This document shows positions 34,131 through 44,816 of a stretch of DNA of 64,000 nucleotides, piece by piece. Made by a program: the position numbers and the translations under genes. Under the pieces are notes generated by a model, which ran no database searches, was not told the DNA's origin, and saw only the letters and a program-made list of their open reading frames with translations. The stretch's first letter is position 1; every line of letters starts with the position of its first letter. This DNA is from Dermatemys mawii (Eukaryota; Chordata; Testudines; Dermatemydidae), in NCBI GenBank assembly GCA_007922305.1, contig ML677358.1, forward strand, positions 8,992,576 through 9,056,575, written 5' to 3'.

Positions 34131-36929
34131 CTACTTACTTCCTGCAGCAGCTCTAGCTGATCTTTCCCAGCAGGTATAGTAGGCAAAGGGGTTCCAGCCC
34201 AGACCCCTCAGACTCACAAAGAAATCCCCACAGCAGTAACAGTGATAAATAGATTCAGCCATCTCAATCTGAAGCTTCTTTTCACAGAATAATGGGTGGA
34301 ATCCTGATCCCAATGGCAATACTCCTAGTGACTTCAGTAGAGCCAGGACTTCACCCAGTGAGGAAGAAGATCCACACTGATACTCACCGAACATTTTACC
34401 TGTTTGATTTAACACATTTATACAGTATTCAGAATACAACCTGCTGATAAGTGTGGGATGATTAGATTAGATAAAATAGCTCTCTTTAATCTTTAAAACA
34501 CATAGTTGTGACATAAGTGACAATGTTCTGAAAAGTTATTGTACATGTTTAATTGCAAAAAAAGAAGGGAGAGGCAATTAGAAAATGTAATGATGCTAAC
34601 AGCAAATGTGCTTCTTTACTTAAGGTGTCTGCTTATAAAAAACAAACAAGTATGTCAAAGGCACAAAGATGACATCAGAAAAGGTTCCTTAATTCACAGA
34701 TGACTACACCTTTCCAAAAACATTAAAATGGAAAAGCTAGATTGATTTAATCACCCATACAAGTGAAACAACGTAATGGTAATACTTAGTACCAAATTAG
34801 TCTTTTGGGACCTTTTCCATGTAAATAATACAAATCAAACCTTGAGGTTCAGTGCAGATATGATCTGACAAGTGAGCCAGGCTTTTCACTTTACTTTGAT
34901 CCAGCTCCAAAAACGTACCCAAGGTAAAATTGTATTTAACCATTTTCCATTTCAATTTTAAATTTTAGACATTTATCATAAGGGAAACTTGCCTACAGTG
35001 CTTAAAAAACAAGTCTGACTAAACTGACTCATAGCCTTAAACATGAAGCTATTGCTATATTTGCTATTAAGACTGAAAAACAATCTACAATTTGCCATCT
35101 GATGAGATTCTGCATTATCTGATTGTTTTTAATGGTGTGTTCTGAATTTGTACAACCTGACTTGGAATCTTGAAATATTTCTAGCACTGTTCCTCATTTC
35201 TTAGATTTAATCGTTTGAACCTATAGTTCTGAAGATAGCAAAGTGGATAGGCCTTTGTTTTCTAAATGACTTCCCAACTTTACCACATGCTTCCCTTCTA
35301 CAAATATCCAGAGTATACTCTGCAAACTGCAATGAACTGCTTTAGAAGAAAAACTCTGTGTGTGAATTTTATTTTGATTTGTGCACTCCTTTGGTTATTT
35401 AGTTATTATAGTCCAGTTTACATGTTCTTTTTACAGTCAAATGTGAAAATAAAATTAAGTCTTTCCTTAGACCCTATTTTAATAACAGAGTGAAGATTCA
35501 GCAACTTGAAATCTATACAAATAAAGAAAAAAATCTTGGCCAATACTTTCAGAATTGAATGCCTAAGCATGGATTAAGTAATCTAACTCTAGACACCCAG
35601 ATATTTTTAAATATTGGCTCTTGTGAATAATAGAAATCTTGGGGATTTTTTAAATTGAAGTATTAATTAGTAACTGGTGTATTTAGGATTTAAAAGGCTT
35701 TTCTCTGCCCCCCCCCTTTTTTTGTATGTGTGGGTCAAGGTTAATGAAAATAAGATAATATTGTATTTAAGACCAAAATAAAAGACCTATGTGCCTACCA
35801 CCAGAGATATAGGATAAAATATCTGCTTGAAGATTATGTGATATTTGTATTCTAAGGCTCACCACAGCGGGTTTCTTTAAATAGAAGCTATACTTTACTC
35901 CTAAATTGCTTAAGGCAAAGGAAGCAGAGATGATGTTTTTATGAATGTTTAAATGCAAATGGAACTGAGAGTGAATGCTATGCTAGCTAACATCAAAGGC
36001 TCACCAAAATCTCTGCATTAATAAGGCTCTTTGTTTCCTGGATCACAGATTACAACAGGTTTCCAACTCATTGCCAAGGTTTTATCTCCATTTGGGAGGG
36101 CTGTAAATCTCAGATGATTTTTTTTTTTCAGATGCAAAACAAGAGTATCATCTGAAAGAAAGGAAAATTTAAAGTAGCAAATATTTCATTCAAATTAATC
36201 CTTACATTGACTGCAGTTTTTGATTCTTTTAAAGTATAATCTGAAAAAAAAAGGAAATTTACAAATGGATTCATTTAAACTGTAGCACTTCCATTAATTT
36301 GGTTTGATTAAGGAGACATATAAGCAGAATCATATATAGTATCCTGCCCATTTCACATATCATCTATTTTTCCCCATAAAAAAGTAGCAACCATTTTCCG
36401 ACATAAAAAACTACGCATCTGGTCACAGTGGTTTTTAAAAATTAAATATATTGATCACTTTTTAAAGTGGCACCAAATAATTATTCTCACCCCAAAAAGC
36501 AATAAAAGCCATACTCCGCAATAAGCTCCTTAATTAACAGACAGAAGAGGGACCCAGATTTTCAGGTCCTTAATTCAAGTGTTGAATGTGACAAATATGT
36601 GCTATATTGGGTCATGAAGACCAATTCACATGGCGTCATTACAGCCTGTAGAGAAACCTTCCAAAACTCCGGGCTATTTTATGCAATCTTAATTAAGGAA
36701 AGTAAACAGCGGTGTGTTTTTCTAAGCTACCAGAGACATGCACAGGACCTGCTGTCTGCGACCAGCCGAGATGGGGAGTTTCCTTTCCATGGGAACTGTG
36801 GGGTTGGGTTTTTTTTCTTCCCACTGACGCCAGAACAGACGTGTCTAGGGTCTTTGGAAATTGGCTGCGAAGATGTTAATTTCGTGTTTCCGGACCCTAC
36901 GGGCAAGTGAGGAGAACTAATAATTTTCT
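34131..36929. other. Distal TCF7 upstream DNA, no gene recognised
   Basis: AT-rich sequence leading up to the promoter island. A palindromic repeat remnant lies near 34290-34370 and a degraded one near 35540-35640. Regulatory elements may be present but cannot be called by eye. Confidence 0.5.
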
Positions 36930-36974
36930 GAAACCCGACGTCACGTCTGTGTTCCTAACGAGATTCGGCGGGAT

Positions 36975-36990
36975 GGGGGGGGGGGGGGGG
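36975..36990. repeat. Poly(G) run of 16
   Basis: A homopolymer of 16 G at the upstream edge of the island. Together with nearby G-runs at 37360-37368 and 37669-37679 it could form G-quadruplexes. Its exact length is prone to sequencing error. Confidence 0.9.
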
Positions 36991-37164
36991 ACGCGGGTGC
37001 AAGACTTGCGACCCCGGCAGGAGCCCGGGGCTGGGCAGAGGGCGAGATGTGTCCCCTTCGAGGTAGATGCTGTGGCCCAGCAGCCCGGGCGGTTCGCACG
37101 TGGCCTCGGCGCCGGGCGCCCGGGCAGAGACCCGAGGACCACGCGGGCTCCGTCAAAGGAGGCT

Positions 37165-37190
37165 AAAAAAAACAAAACAAAACAAAACAA
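37165..37190. repeat. (AAAAC)n short tandem repeat
   Basis: Five-base AAAAC units interrupt the GC-rich island and give it a local A-rich patch. Confidence 0.9.
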
Positions 37191-37322
37191 CCAACAACAA
37201 TGAAAACCCGCTCCCAGCGCAAATTCTGGGATGGGCCCGATCCTGCCCCCCCCAGGTGTAAGTCAGTGGCGTCTCCCATTGACCCTCGGCAGCGGGTCGG
37301 CGGACGGGCACACGCCCGAGCA

Positions 37323-37345
37323 GGTGAGGTGAGGTGAGGTGAGGT
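37323..37345. repeat. (GGTGA)n short tandem repeat
   Basis: Four to five head-to-tail GGTGA units within the promoter island. Confidence 0.9.
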
Positions 37346-37464
37346 GGGGGCTGGGTCGGGGGGGGGGCTGAAACTTAACATCCCAGCAACCGGTGCCTGT
37401 TGAGTCCACAAATAAAATTAAAATCTCGCTCTAGAAACTCACTCCCACTCCCACCCCCAGCCCA

Positions 37465-37486
37465 GCCCCGCCCCGCCCCGCCCCGG
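37465..37486. promoter_or_regulatory. TCF7: Tandem GC boxes (Sp/KLF-type)
   Basis: Consecutive CCCCGCCCC units, each matching the Sp1/KLF core in reverse orientation, about 650 bp upstream of the TCF7 start codon. Sp-type sites are usual in CpG-island promoters. Occupancy is inferred, not shown. Confidence 0.6.
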
Positions 37487-37746
37487 GGCAGCGGGACCCG
37501 CCACGGGCGCTGAGGCGGAGACAGGCTGTGCCCCGGGGTGGGAGAGAGGGGGACTGTGCGGAGCCCAACGTCTCCAAACGGCCCAGCCGCGCGCCAGCTC
37601 GCTCCGCGGGGACGCGCCTGGGCGTGCAGCCAGCGAGCGCGGGCCCTTTGAGACCGGCGCGCGGAGAGGGGGGGGGGGGAGAGGAGAGGTGCGCGCGCGA
37701 GACAGAGATTGAGAGCGAGCGCGAGCCACCCAACCCCTCCCCTGCG

Positions 37747-37756
37747 CTGTCAATCA
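37747..37756 (-). promoter_or_regulatory. TCF7: PBX/HOX-type site
   Basis: The minus strand reads TGATTGACAG, the classical PBX(-MEIS) consensus. It sits 11 bp from the TCF/LEF motif. Presence of the motif is directly visible; function is inference. Confidence 0.5.
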
Positions 37757-37766
37757 GCCGGCGGCT

Positions 37767-37775
37767 GCTTTGATG
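37767..37775 (+). promoter_or_regulatory. TCF7: TCF/LEF binding consensus in the TCF7 promoter
   Basis: GCTTTGATG matches the strong TCF/LEF consensus SCTTTGATS at every position. It lies about 360 bp upstream of the TCF7 ATG, inside the island. TCF7 is a known Wnt/beta-catenin target in mammals, so this is a candidate autoregulatory element. A nine-base motif also occurs by chance, so the evidence is location plus an exact match. Confidence 0.6.
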
Positions 37776-38057
37776 TCTGCAGCCCTTGGCGGCTGGGGCT
37801 CCTCCGCCTCGCTCGCACACTCCGCTCGGCGCCGGGCGCTCCAGAGCCGCGTCTCTCCCGGCCAGAGCCTCGGGCTTGCACTGCGCCAGGCTGCTACTTC
37901 GCTGAACTTTCCGGGGGCGGGGAAGGAAGGGGGGGGGTGCTGCTGGCCCCCGGGACCCTGCTGCTGCTGCTTCTTCTTCATCCCCCAGGCTGCAGCATTG
38001 CGACCCCCCCTCTCCCCGCCCCTTCCCCCCCAAACGGGTTTGATCTTGGTGGGGTGA
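37773..38057 (+). other. Possible upstream ORF in the TCF7 5' leader
   Basis: An ATG at 37773 opens a 94-codon frame that ends 80 bp before the TCF7 start codon and is out of frame with it. The context (TTTGATGT) is weak and the predicted peptide is Ala/Gly/Pro-rich without a domain. It matters only if transcription starts upstream of 37773, which cannot be determined here. Confidence 0.25.
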
Positions 38058-38136
38058 GGGGGAGAGCGGCTGCCGCCGGCCAAGTTCCCGTGCGGCGGGG
38101 AAGGGGCGAGGCGGGGACGGGGGGCGGGTGGGGACC

Positions 38137-38337
38137 ATGCCCCAGCTCAGCAGCGGCGGCGGGGATGACCTGGGGGCCAATGACGAGATGATCGCCTTTA
38201 AGGACGAAGGGGAGCAAGAGGAGAAGATCCAGGAAAGCGCCTTCACCGAGCGCGATCTGGCCGACCTCAAGTCCTCGCTGGTGAACGAGTCGGAGAGCAA
38301 CAGCAGCCCCGTTGCTGCCGCGGCGGCCGATCCGGAG
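38137..38337 (+). CDS. TCF7: TCF7 exon 1 coding part: beta-catenin-binding domain (residues 1-67)
   Basis: TCF-1 is a nuclear HMG-box factor that recruits beta-catenin or Groucho/TLE to Wnt target genes and is central to T-cell development. The start ATG has a favourable context (GGGACCATGC). The protein opens [18 protein letters not shown] and contains the N-terminal acidic beta-catenin-binding motif. Asp16, Glu24 and Glu29 fall at the positions of the charged contacts known from human TCF4, and the helix [12 protein letters not shown] (40-51) supplies Leu41, Leu44 and Leu48. TCF7 is favoured over TCF7L2, TCF7L1 and LEF1 by the exon 2-3 sequence. The exon ends CCGGAG followed by GTGAGA, a phase-0 donor. 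A short Ala tract (about 58-64) precedes the junction. Confidence 0.96.
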
Positions 38338-38483
38338 GTGAGAGCCCGCGGCCGGCCCCCAGCCCGCACAAAGGGCTTTGCCTCCTTCCAGCCGATTTGT
38401 CCCTGGTTTATTGTAATGAATAAAACTTTCTCCCCCTCCCCCGCCCCATCCCCTGCTGTGCTTTTCTCTCCCTCCCCCCACAG
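38338..38483 (+). other. TCF7: TCF7 intron 1 (146 bp)
   Basis: Very short intron, GTGAGA at the 5' end and a long pyrimidine tract ending CCCCCCACAG at the 3' end. Read in the exon-1 frame it contains no stop codon. Retention would therefore keep the frame open, but because 146 is not a multiple of three, exon 2 would then be read in the wrong frame until a stop at 38682. Confidence 0.9.
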
Positions 38484-38550
38484 GCGATCCGGCGTGTGCA
38501 GGATCCTCAAAGGGTTTATCAGGAGAAACTCCCGGATCACATGGAAGATG
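38484..38550 (+). CDS. TCF7: TCF7 exon 2 (residues 68-89 and first base of codon 90)
   Basis: A 67-nt exon entered after CCACAG and left before GTTAGT. It reads [16 protein letters not shown] then PDHMEDG. The [15 protein letters not shown] part aligns with the human TCF7 segment that I recall as QRLFPDKLPEPLEDG, and not with the Ser/Arg-rich segment of TCF7L2 at this place. This is the main evidence for the paralogue call. The acceptor has a long C/T tract. The donor GTTAGT lacks the A at +3, so it is slightly weak. Phase 0 in, phase 1 out, matching exons 1 and 3. Confidence 0.93.
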
Positions 38551-39231
38551 GTTAGTTTCATAAACCATTTATTTCCCCTGCCCTTCCTCTTTCTGCAACC
38601 CCCCCACCCCATCCCCTTGGGTGATGTGCTGAGTCGTTGGGAGGGGGGAAGAGGGAGGAGAAACTTCGTTTTCTTTCTATAAATCAGAGCAGAGAGAAAA
38701 AATCAGGGAGGAACTTTGATTCGGCAGATGAAGAAGCCCTTGCGTGGCTGATACATTGGATTGCTACAACACAATGGGGGGTTTAGTCACTCCCTTGACA
38801 TTACATGTGTAAACAATCCCCCCCTTTCTCATAGGGTTTGAAATATTATTGATCTGCTCATCTCGCGGTCGGGTCCCGGGAGGCAAGTTTTGCAAAGCGG
38901 CGGTGATGCCGGGTAGATGGTCCAGGAATCCCATTGCTGTGTGAAGCGTGCTTCACCCGAAAGGGAAAAGGCTTGAGCGCAAGCTTTTATGTGGCTTTAT
39001 TACTAAAGCCAAGACAGAGGTGTTGAGGGAGGTGGGCTAGTTCCACAGATATTAATGTGCCGTATTTTCTAAGTCCTAAGGGCAAACCATGCCCATGAAA
39101 TAATTCTACTAGTAGAGAAGGCACCAAAAATATATATGTAGTGTTCTGTTTGCAAACTACAAGCACCTCACACAGGCAGAGGAATGACCTGTTGCAGGGT
39201 AAGTCCTAATGAAGTACTTTAATTTTAACAG
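38551..39231 (+). other. TCF7: TCF7 intron 2 (681 bp)
   Basis: Bounded by GTTAGT and a T-rich acceptor 'ttaattttaacag'. No repeat or additional exon was recognised inside. Confidence 0.88.
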
Positions 39232-39338
39232 GTATAAAGCATCAGGACACGGGGATGTACAAAGGATCTGCTTATTCTGGCTACCCTTTTCTAATGCTCT
39301 CAGACCCTTATCTGCCAAATGGATCTATGTCACCTTTG
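39232..39338 (+). CDS. TCF7: TCF7 exon 3 (residues 90-125)
   Basis: The exon completes Gly90 and reads [19 protein letters not shown] then [16 protein letters not shown]. The GMYK motif is the TCF7 form (LEF1 has GLYN and TCF7L2 has GLFK in my recollection), while GYPFLM and DPYLPNGS resemble the sequence shared by the other TCF/LEF proteins. The exon ends CCTTTG before GTGAGT, a strong consensus donor, in phase 0. An open frame continues briefly past the donor ([10 protein letters not shown]) but is intronic. Downstream coding exons (central domain, HMG box, basic tail) were not found in the window. Confidence 0.94.
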
Positions 39339-42300
39339 GTGAGTTCATCATGTTTTCCAGACGTTTTTAACCTTTCACAATTGAAGTTATATTGCTGTCT
39401 GCCATGCAATCACTTGACGCCAGTGCTTTTACTGATGTGATGTAGCATTATTTCTAAAATGCCTAGGATGGTGACCTAAAGAAATTAAAAGAAAAAGATC
39501 AGAGAGGGTAAATGATGCTCAGCCGTAAGACAGTGGTGTAGTTCTGAATTATTCTTTTCAGATCGCCTTAGCTTCTAGTTTCATCTCCAGTGTTTCAACA
39601 GAAGGAGCAAGAGCTACCTCCAGAACGCCCCTTCATTTTTGCTTAAATATTAGATGATGATTTGTGATGTATGTGTTTAAGGATCCAGCCCCAGTTCAGC
39701 TTCTCCTTGTAAAATGGCTTGCTTTGCACCCCTCCTCTGCCCCACACCAAATGACAGGGTTCAGTTGTGGATGATCTCCATACTGAGGGACATTTTACCA
39801 TATTTAATTAATTGCACTTGGTCCTACACAAAGGTCTAATGTTACTAGCAGGCAATGTTTATTCTGATCTTTATTTTACAGAAGTTTTACAAAGAAATAT
39901 CAAGTAAATTATAGTAATTAGGGACACTTTAATACTTAAAGTTGTGCTCAATTAATTAATTGATATAGTGTGCTATTGGGGGAGGAGGGGGAATGACCAG
40001 AAAATCCCTGTCCATAGCCATCTCTAGCAGAGTTTCCAACAGAAATTGCAACTAACAAAAACAAAGGGGCAAATTCTGCCGTCCTTAGCACTGCTGTAAA
40101 TCTGGAGTGATTGCATGGGTTCTGGACTTGGAGCTGTGTAAGTGAAAACAGACTTATGTTTTCATTTTTAGTTTTGATCTTACTGCTACAAGATTTTGAA
40201 CAATATATTTTGACCTCCTTAATGCAAACCCGAGGTTCATTGAAATTCTACTAAATTTAGAAATTTTCAATCATTTGTGCACTGGAAAAGTAAGAATACA
40301 AAACCTGCTGCTTTGGTAGTGGGGTGCTATGAAAATCTTTGAGTGAAGATGGAGTATAATGTTTGTGTGCATTATCCAAATGATTGCAATATCATAAGGT
40401 TAAATTAAAATAGTTAGCTTGCAGTGTAGCAGTGGTGTCTCGTTATTTTTGAAATCTACTTGTATCTGTAGTGCAATTACACTTTACGGGGCAGACCTTC
40501 AGCTGGTGCAGTTGTAATACCACTGAAGTCAGTTTATAGCAGCAGAGGATCTGCCTCTAAATTTTTATAATTTTCATTCTACAAAAATAAATGATACATT
40601 TGCAACGCAGTGCCAATATGGAGCATTGAATATGCATCTCGTGGCTTGCTTCCTATCACTCTACCCATTACTCCAGGTTCCTGTTAATCCTCTCATTTCT
40701 CTAACAGATAATGCTCTTCTTTCACTATTACATTTTGTACTGTGATACTAAAGCTGTTTTTTACAATGGCGTTAATTTGTGCTCCCTAGTACAGAACTTG
40801 GATGAGTTGTCACTTGTGCTGGCACAGCAGCTATTCAGATGCTTCAGAATTCTGTGAATATTTATATCCACCTTAACCCATTGCAGATCTTATTCTATTG
40901 GTTAAAACTGTGGCAGTCTATTTATTAGCAGTGTGGTTAAGAAATAGGCTTTTGGTTAGTGAACCAGTTAGGGAACCTCCCACCACTGCTAATGTAAAAA
41001 AGTACAGGTTTACAGTTGGAGGAAGACAGTAAAACAAACAGTATAAAAATCAAGAGAGTGAAAAATGACAAGCAGAGCGGACATGATTCAAAGCCCATTA
41101 ATGGAAATCTTTTAATCAAGCCATACAGATTGTGCAATGCCTTAGATTTGGTGGATCGAAATGGTGATTTAATTTTCTATCTAAAAATCTGCAACCTATT
41201 TAAGAAATATGGGAAGAGTTCTTCTTTAAATCAAAGAGAAGTTGCTAGTTTTCCTTTAATTGTATAGAAGTTACAATACATATAACTAGTATTTTCATGT
41301 GGGCAATTTGGTCTGTGCTGGTATTGATTGATTATACAAAAGTTAACCTAGTAAGTACTTTTCCTACTGTCATTTGTGATAATATTAGGACTGTCCATGT
41401 TTTATAAGAAGTAAGTCTTGATCTGGTGGTTATTCCCACTAACTGTGTGATCAGTATTATCGCTGAAGGTTTGGGATACTTATCCTCCAAGAAAATATTG
41501 TGTTTTTAATTAAAATTCTGGCAGGTTAAAGAAATGGAGTTTGTTTTCTTGTAATGCACATCTCTAGTGCATCTATTTGGTAGTGAAGTGCTTTCTCTAA
41601 CTAGGGTTTCCTGTGAACATTTGTAGGCCGCCGGGATGAATTTTGTAGTCGTCCTCGCCTCCCTCATGCCTCCCCTCCCCCCCAAAAAAGAGAATGACCC
41701 AGGCAGTGCTTTTTCAAACTGTCAGAGGGGTTTTTCATTAGACCGTGGGAAAAAAAAAAAAATCTGAAGCATAGCAAAGCTCCCTGAAAGATCCAAGAGC
41801 ATTCAGAATTAAGGCTGAAAGTTGAACTGTCGCACTGTACTGAGTTGTAAAATTATATATTGTCTGGAGATTTCTGCTTTACTTAGAAATGGGGTTATGA
41901 ATTAAGGCTGGAATTAGTTTGGAGTGTCTCTGCTTTTGTGAACAAGTCACAACTTTAGCATTACTGGGGTAACATATTTTTTTAACATTTATTTTTTCAT
42001 TCGCTCCAGTTGTGTTTCAGTTTCCCTTAGGGCTCAGTCGTAGGTTGGTAACTGAAGTAATAGACTAGGAGTGCTTGAACTGATCTCTTGTCAAGACTTC
42101 GTATCTTAGTACGTTTCGTATATACATATACATTTTACTGAAATGCATCCAGTCCTGATTTTTATGTGCATGTGTGCCTTTCTTAAACCATGAATTAAAA
42201 GTGACTTGGTGCTTGAGTTCACCAGCAGCAAAAAGTTCCAGTTGATGAGTTTTGCACTCTCCTTACATGAGATGGCAGCATCCCCAGTTCCAGAACCACA

Positions 42301-44790
42301 CGCGCTGGCTTGAAGTAATTTTTTCCAGCCTGCATAGGGTTTACAGTTTGGTTCAATGGCTCTCAGCACCCCCATCATACAAATTGTTTGAGCACCCCTG
42401 CTAAAAACCTCATTTTAGAGCCTTGTGGTCAGCTATTTGGCACTCCGGCCAAATTTAGGCTGCCCATGCAATAGACTGACAAGGCTCTTTTAGTGTGATT
42501 ATGATGTATAATACAGATACCTGCTTGAGCATGCATTGCACAGATTGTGGATGTATTAGGTGATAAGGTGTTCTGAATAGTGTCATCAATATTGGTGCTG
42601 CATGTGTGTATCCGGGGCTAACCCTGCACTCCTTCCTCTGAGAAAGCTTTAGCTTTTTCCAGAACAGAAGGTGTAGACTCTGTCAGTTACAAATCTGCAT
42701 GAAACTTCCAGTTAATGAATATGAATGTGTTCAGAAAGTATTTTTCCAAATAAATCATAAAAGTATATCCTTTTAAAAAATGGTACAAATGACTTTTAAA
42801 GCAAATTAAGGTGCCTCCTTAGTAGTTATGTCGGTTTTTTAGGTAGTTACGAACAGTAGAGGTCAAACATGTTAAAACTTTGATCAGATTAAAATCTTCT
42901 TCTTGCTCTGGATGTATAATTGAGTTTAGGCCTGAGGGAGTTTTCTGAACATTGTTACATCTTGTAACACAGGGTAGTTAAAGGTTTTCAGAAGCACTGA
43001 TAAGTTCCCCTATTTTGTATATGAGAATACTAAATAAGGAAATTAATTGTGTGGTGGTAGAAGTGTGGAGGGACCAAACTTGTGCTTCTAAAGTCAGTGA
43101 TTGAATTTCCAGTAACTTTAACTGGGCAGGATCAGACCATCTACTCCTGGGGCCAAATCTTGCTGTCATTTTCCATGCAACACAGGTGGATTTGGTGGGC
43201 TTGTAAGGTAATTTAGGAAATAATTAATTAACTTAGAGAATAATTAATGCTTTTCAAATGCAAGGCTGAGACTCTGGAGAGGCTTTCCCATTCTTCAGAC
43301 TCCAGCAACTTGAGGCTTCAGTGCTCCCAGTTATTTGGAAAACAAACACCCTACAGAATCTCTCTGAAAGTATTTAAGAATAGATCTTCAAACCAAAGCT
43401 CAAATTGGAAGGTGAAAAGTAGAAATACTATCCTAAGCTTCACCCACTTGAGATGCCATAATGAGATGCCGTTGATGGAAGACTGGATTTTCAAAATCAG
43501 ATTCCCTGTAACTTTGCGGGGCTCCTCAGATTTGGTTCTCTCTTAGTGGGGTTTGGCTATAACCTTAGATAAGGCTGGATTAAGGCATAGCCATAAAAGG
43601 CATATGCCTATGGCCGCAGTTCTCAGGAGTCATGTGATAATATCAGAATCTGTTTGAGCTAAAAGAGAATCTCCATTGGCTGTTAGCAGTATGACATCTA
43701 TAGCACACAGCGAACCAGTTCAGTTTCCATTCAGTAGAAGGCAGTGCTACACACATTCTAACCGCTTCCTTAGACTACACTAGCATTTACTCAGTATAAA
43801 AAAAGAAGTCCATCCTCCTAAAACCAAATCAGGCATATTAAGAGCCTCTCCAGAATTATCCTCTGAAGCCCATTTCACCTGGGAGGAGTCCAGAGTTTTC
43901 TAGAAAAGCCAGTTTTGTGTCTCCTCCATTAGTAGAACAAGACAGGGCTAAATTCTATTTTAATGCCTTTCCCGCAGAGATGCCAAGTTGCTTTCTCAGT
44001 GTCTGAAAATCTAGTCTTGTTCCTGGCAAGTTCTCTCTACTTGCTTTGCCAAAGTATCACATAGCAAAATATTGATCCCTAGCTCTCCAGAATATGAACA
44101 GGAAAGAAGTGATCAACAAATTATTGTGTAAATGTAGTTCACTGAGCTATTCAAATATACTTTAAATCTGGAACTTTGGTGGTTCACATTCCCACTGGTG
44201 CAAATATTGTAATGGTTTGAAATAAAAAATGTTAGGGGCAGATTCTGATCCTATTTCAATCAATGGCAAAATTCTTCTTGGGTTCAGTGTGATCATAATG
44301 TATCACTATCTCTTTAGATGCTCAGGGACAAAAATATTTGGTTAGATAGATTGGCTCAGACTAGCAGCTGCAAAGGAAAAGTAGCTCTGTGCCTTACCAC
44401 TAGTGCCTGCTGCTGAGTGAAATCAATGGAGCCATCATGATTTGAATCAATGTCTCTTGACAGTAGATGTCGCTCTATTGGGCACTAGTGGGACAGTGCT
44501 CTTCCCCTGCAGATGCCAACACCTGTTATCCTGCTTCTGTCACTTGAAGGGAAAGGAGATAGTTGAGCAATTGCCTGGCCAAGGCACATCCGAGCAGACC
44601 GACAGATGACTAATTTGCTCTCCCCTGACCAAACCACATCTTCCAGCTCTTCACCTTGCTTGAGATAAGATGAGGGTGAAAATAGTTCTTTATATTCAAA
44701 GTGAAATGTCAGATGGTCGAATTTACCAAGAGATGGAGGTACCAAAGTAGTCTATTTATGTTTGGTTCAGCTATGATCATATCCTGAGGA

Positions 44791-44816
44791 AAGAGAGAGA
44801 GAGAGTGTGTGTGTGT
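44791..44816. repeat. (GA)n(GT)n short microsatellite
   Basis: A GA run passing directly into a GT run inside TCF7 intron 3. Confidence 0.9.

Larger units (their letters stand above)
36930..38480 (+). promoter_or_regulatory. TCF7: TCF7 promoter / CpG island
   Basis: Base composition switches sharply from AT-rich to GC-rich with many CpG dinucleotides at about 36930 and returns to average after exon 2. No TATA box is evident, which fits dispersed initiation from a CpG-island promoter; the start site cannot be fixed from sequence. Visible motifs include tandem GC boxes at 37465-37486, a CRE-like GACGTCAC at 36938-36945, a PBX-type site at 37747-37756 and a TCF/LEF consensus at 37767-37775. Overlapping long frames on both strands (including a 393-codon minus-strand frame) are by-products of the GC content. 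They are Pro/Ser/Arg/Gly-rich without any domain. Confidence 0.85.

Noticed and set aside
1..36900. VDAC1, the upstream neighbour of TCF7 in human
   Set aside because: None of the long, conserved VDAC1 exon sequences is visible on the minus strand, so the gene probably lies further left or elsewhere.
38128..38136. GTG at 38128 as an alternative TCF7 start
   Set aside because: The ATG at 38137 has a good context and gives the MPQL N-terminus shared by the whole TCF/LEF family.
37431..38612. 393-codon minus-strand open frame over the TCF7 promoter and exons 1-2
   Set aside because: It is antisense to well-supported TCF7 exons, Pro/Ser/Arg/Gly-rich and without a domain. Several other long frames overlap it, as expected in a GC-rich island.
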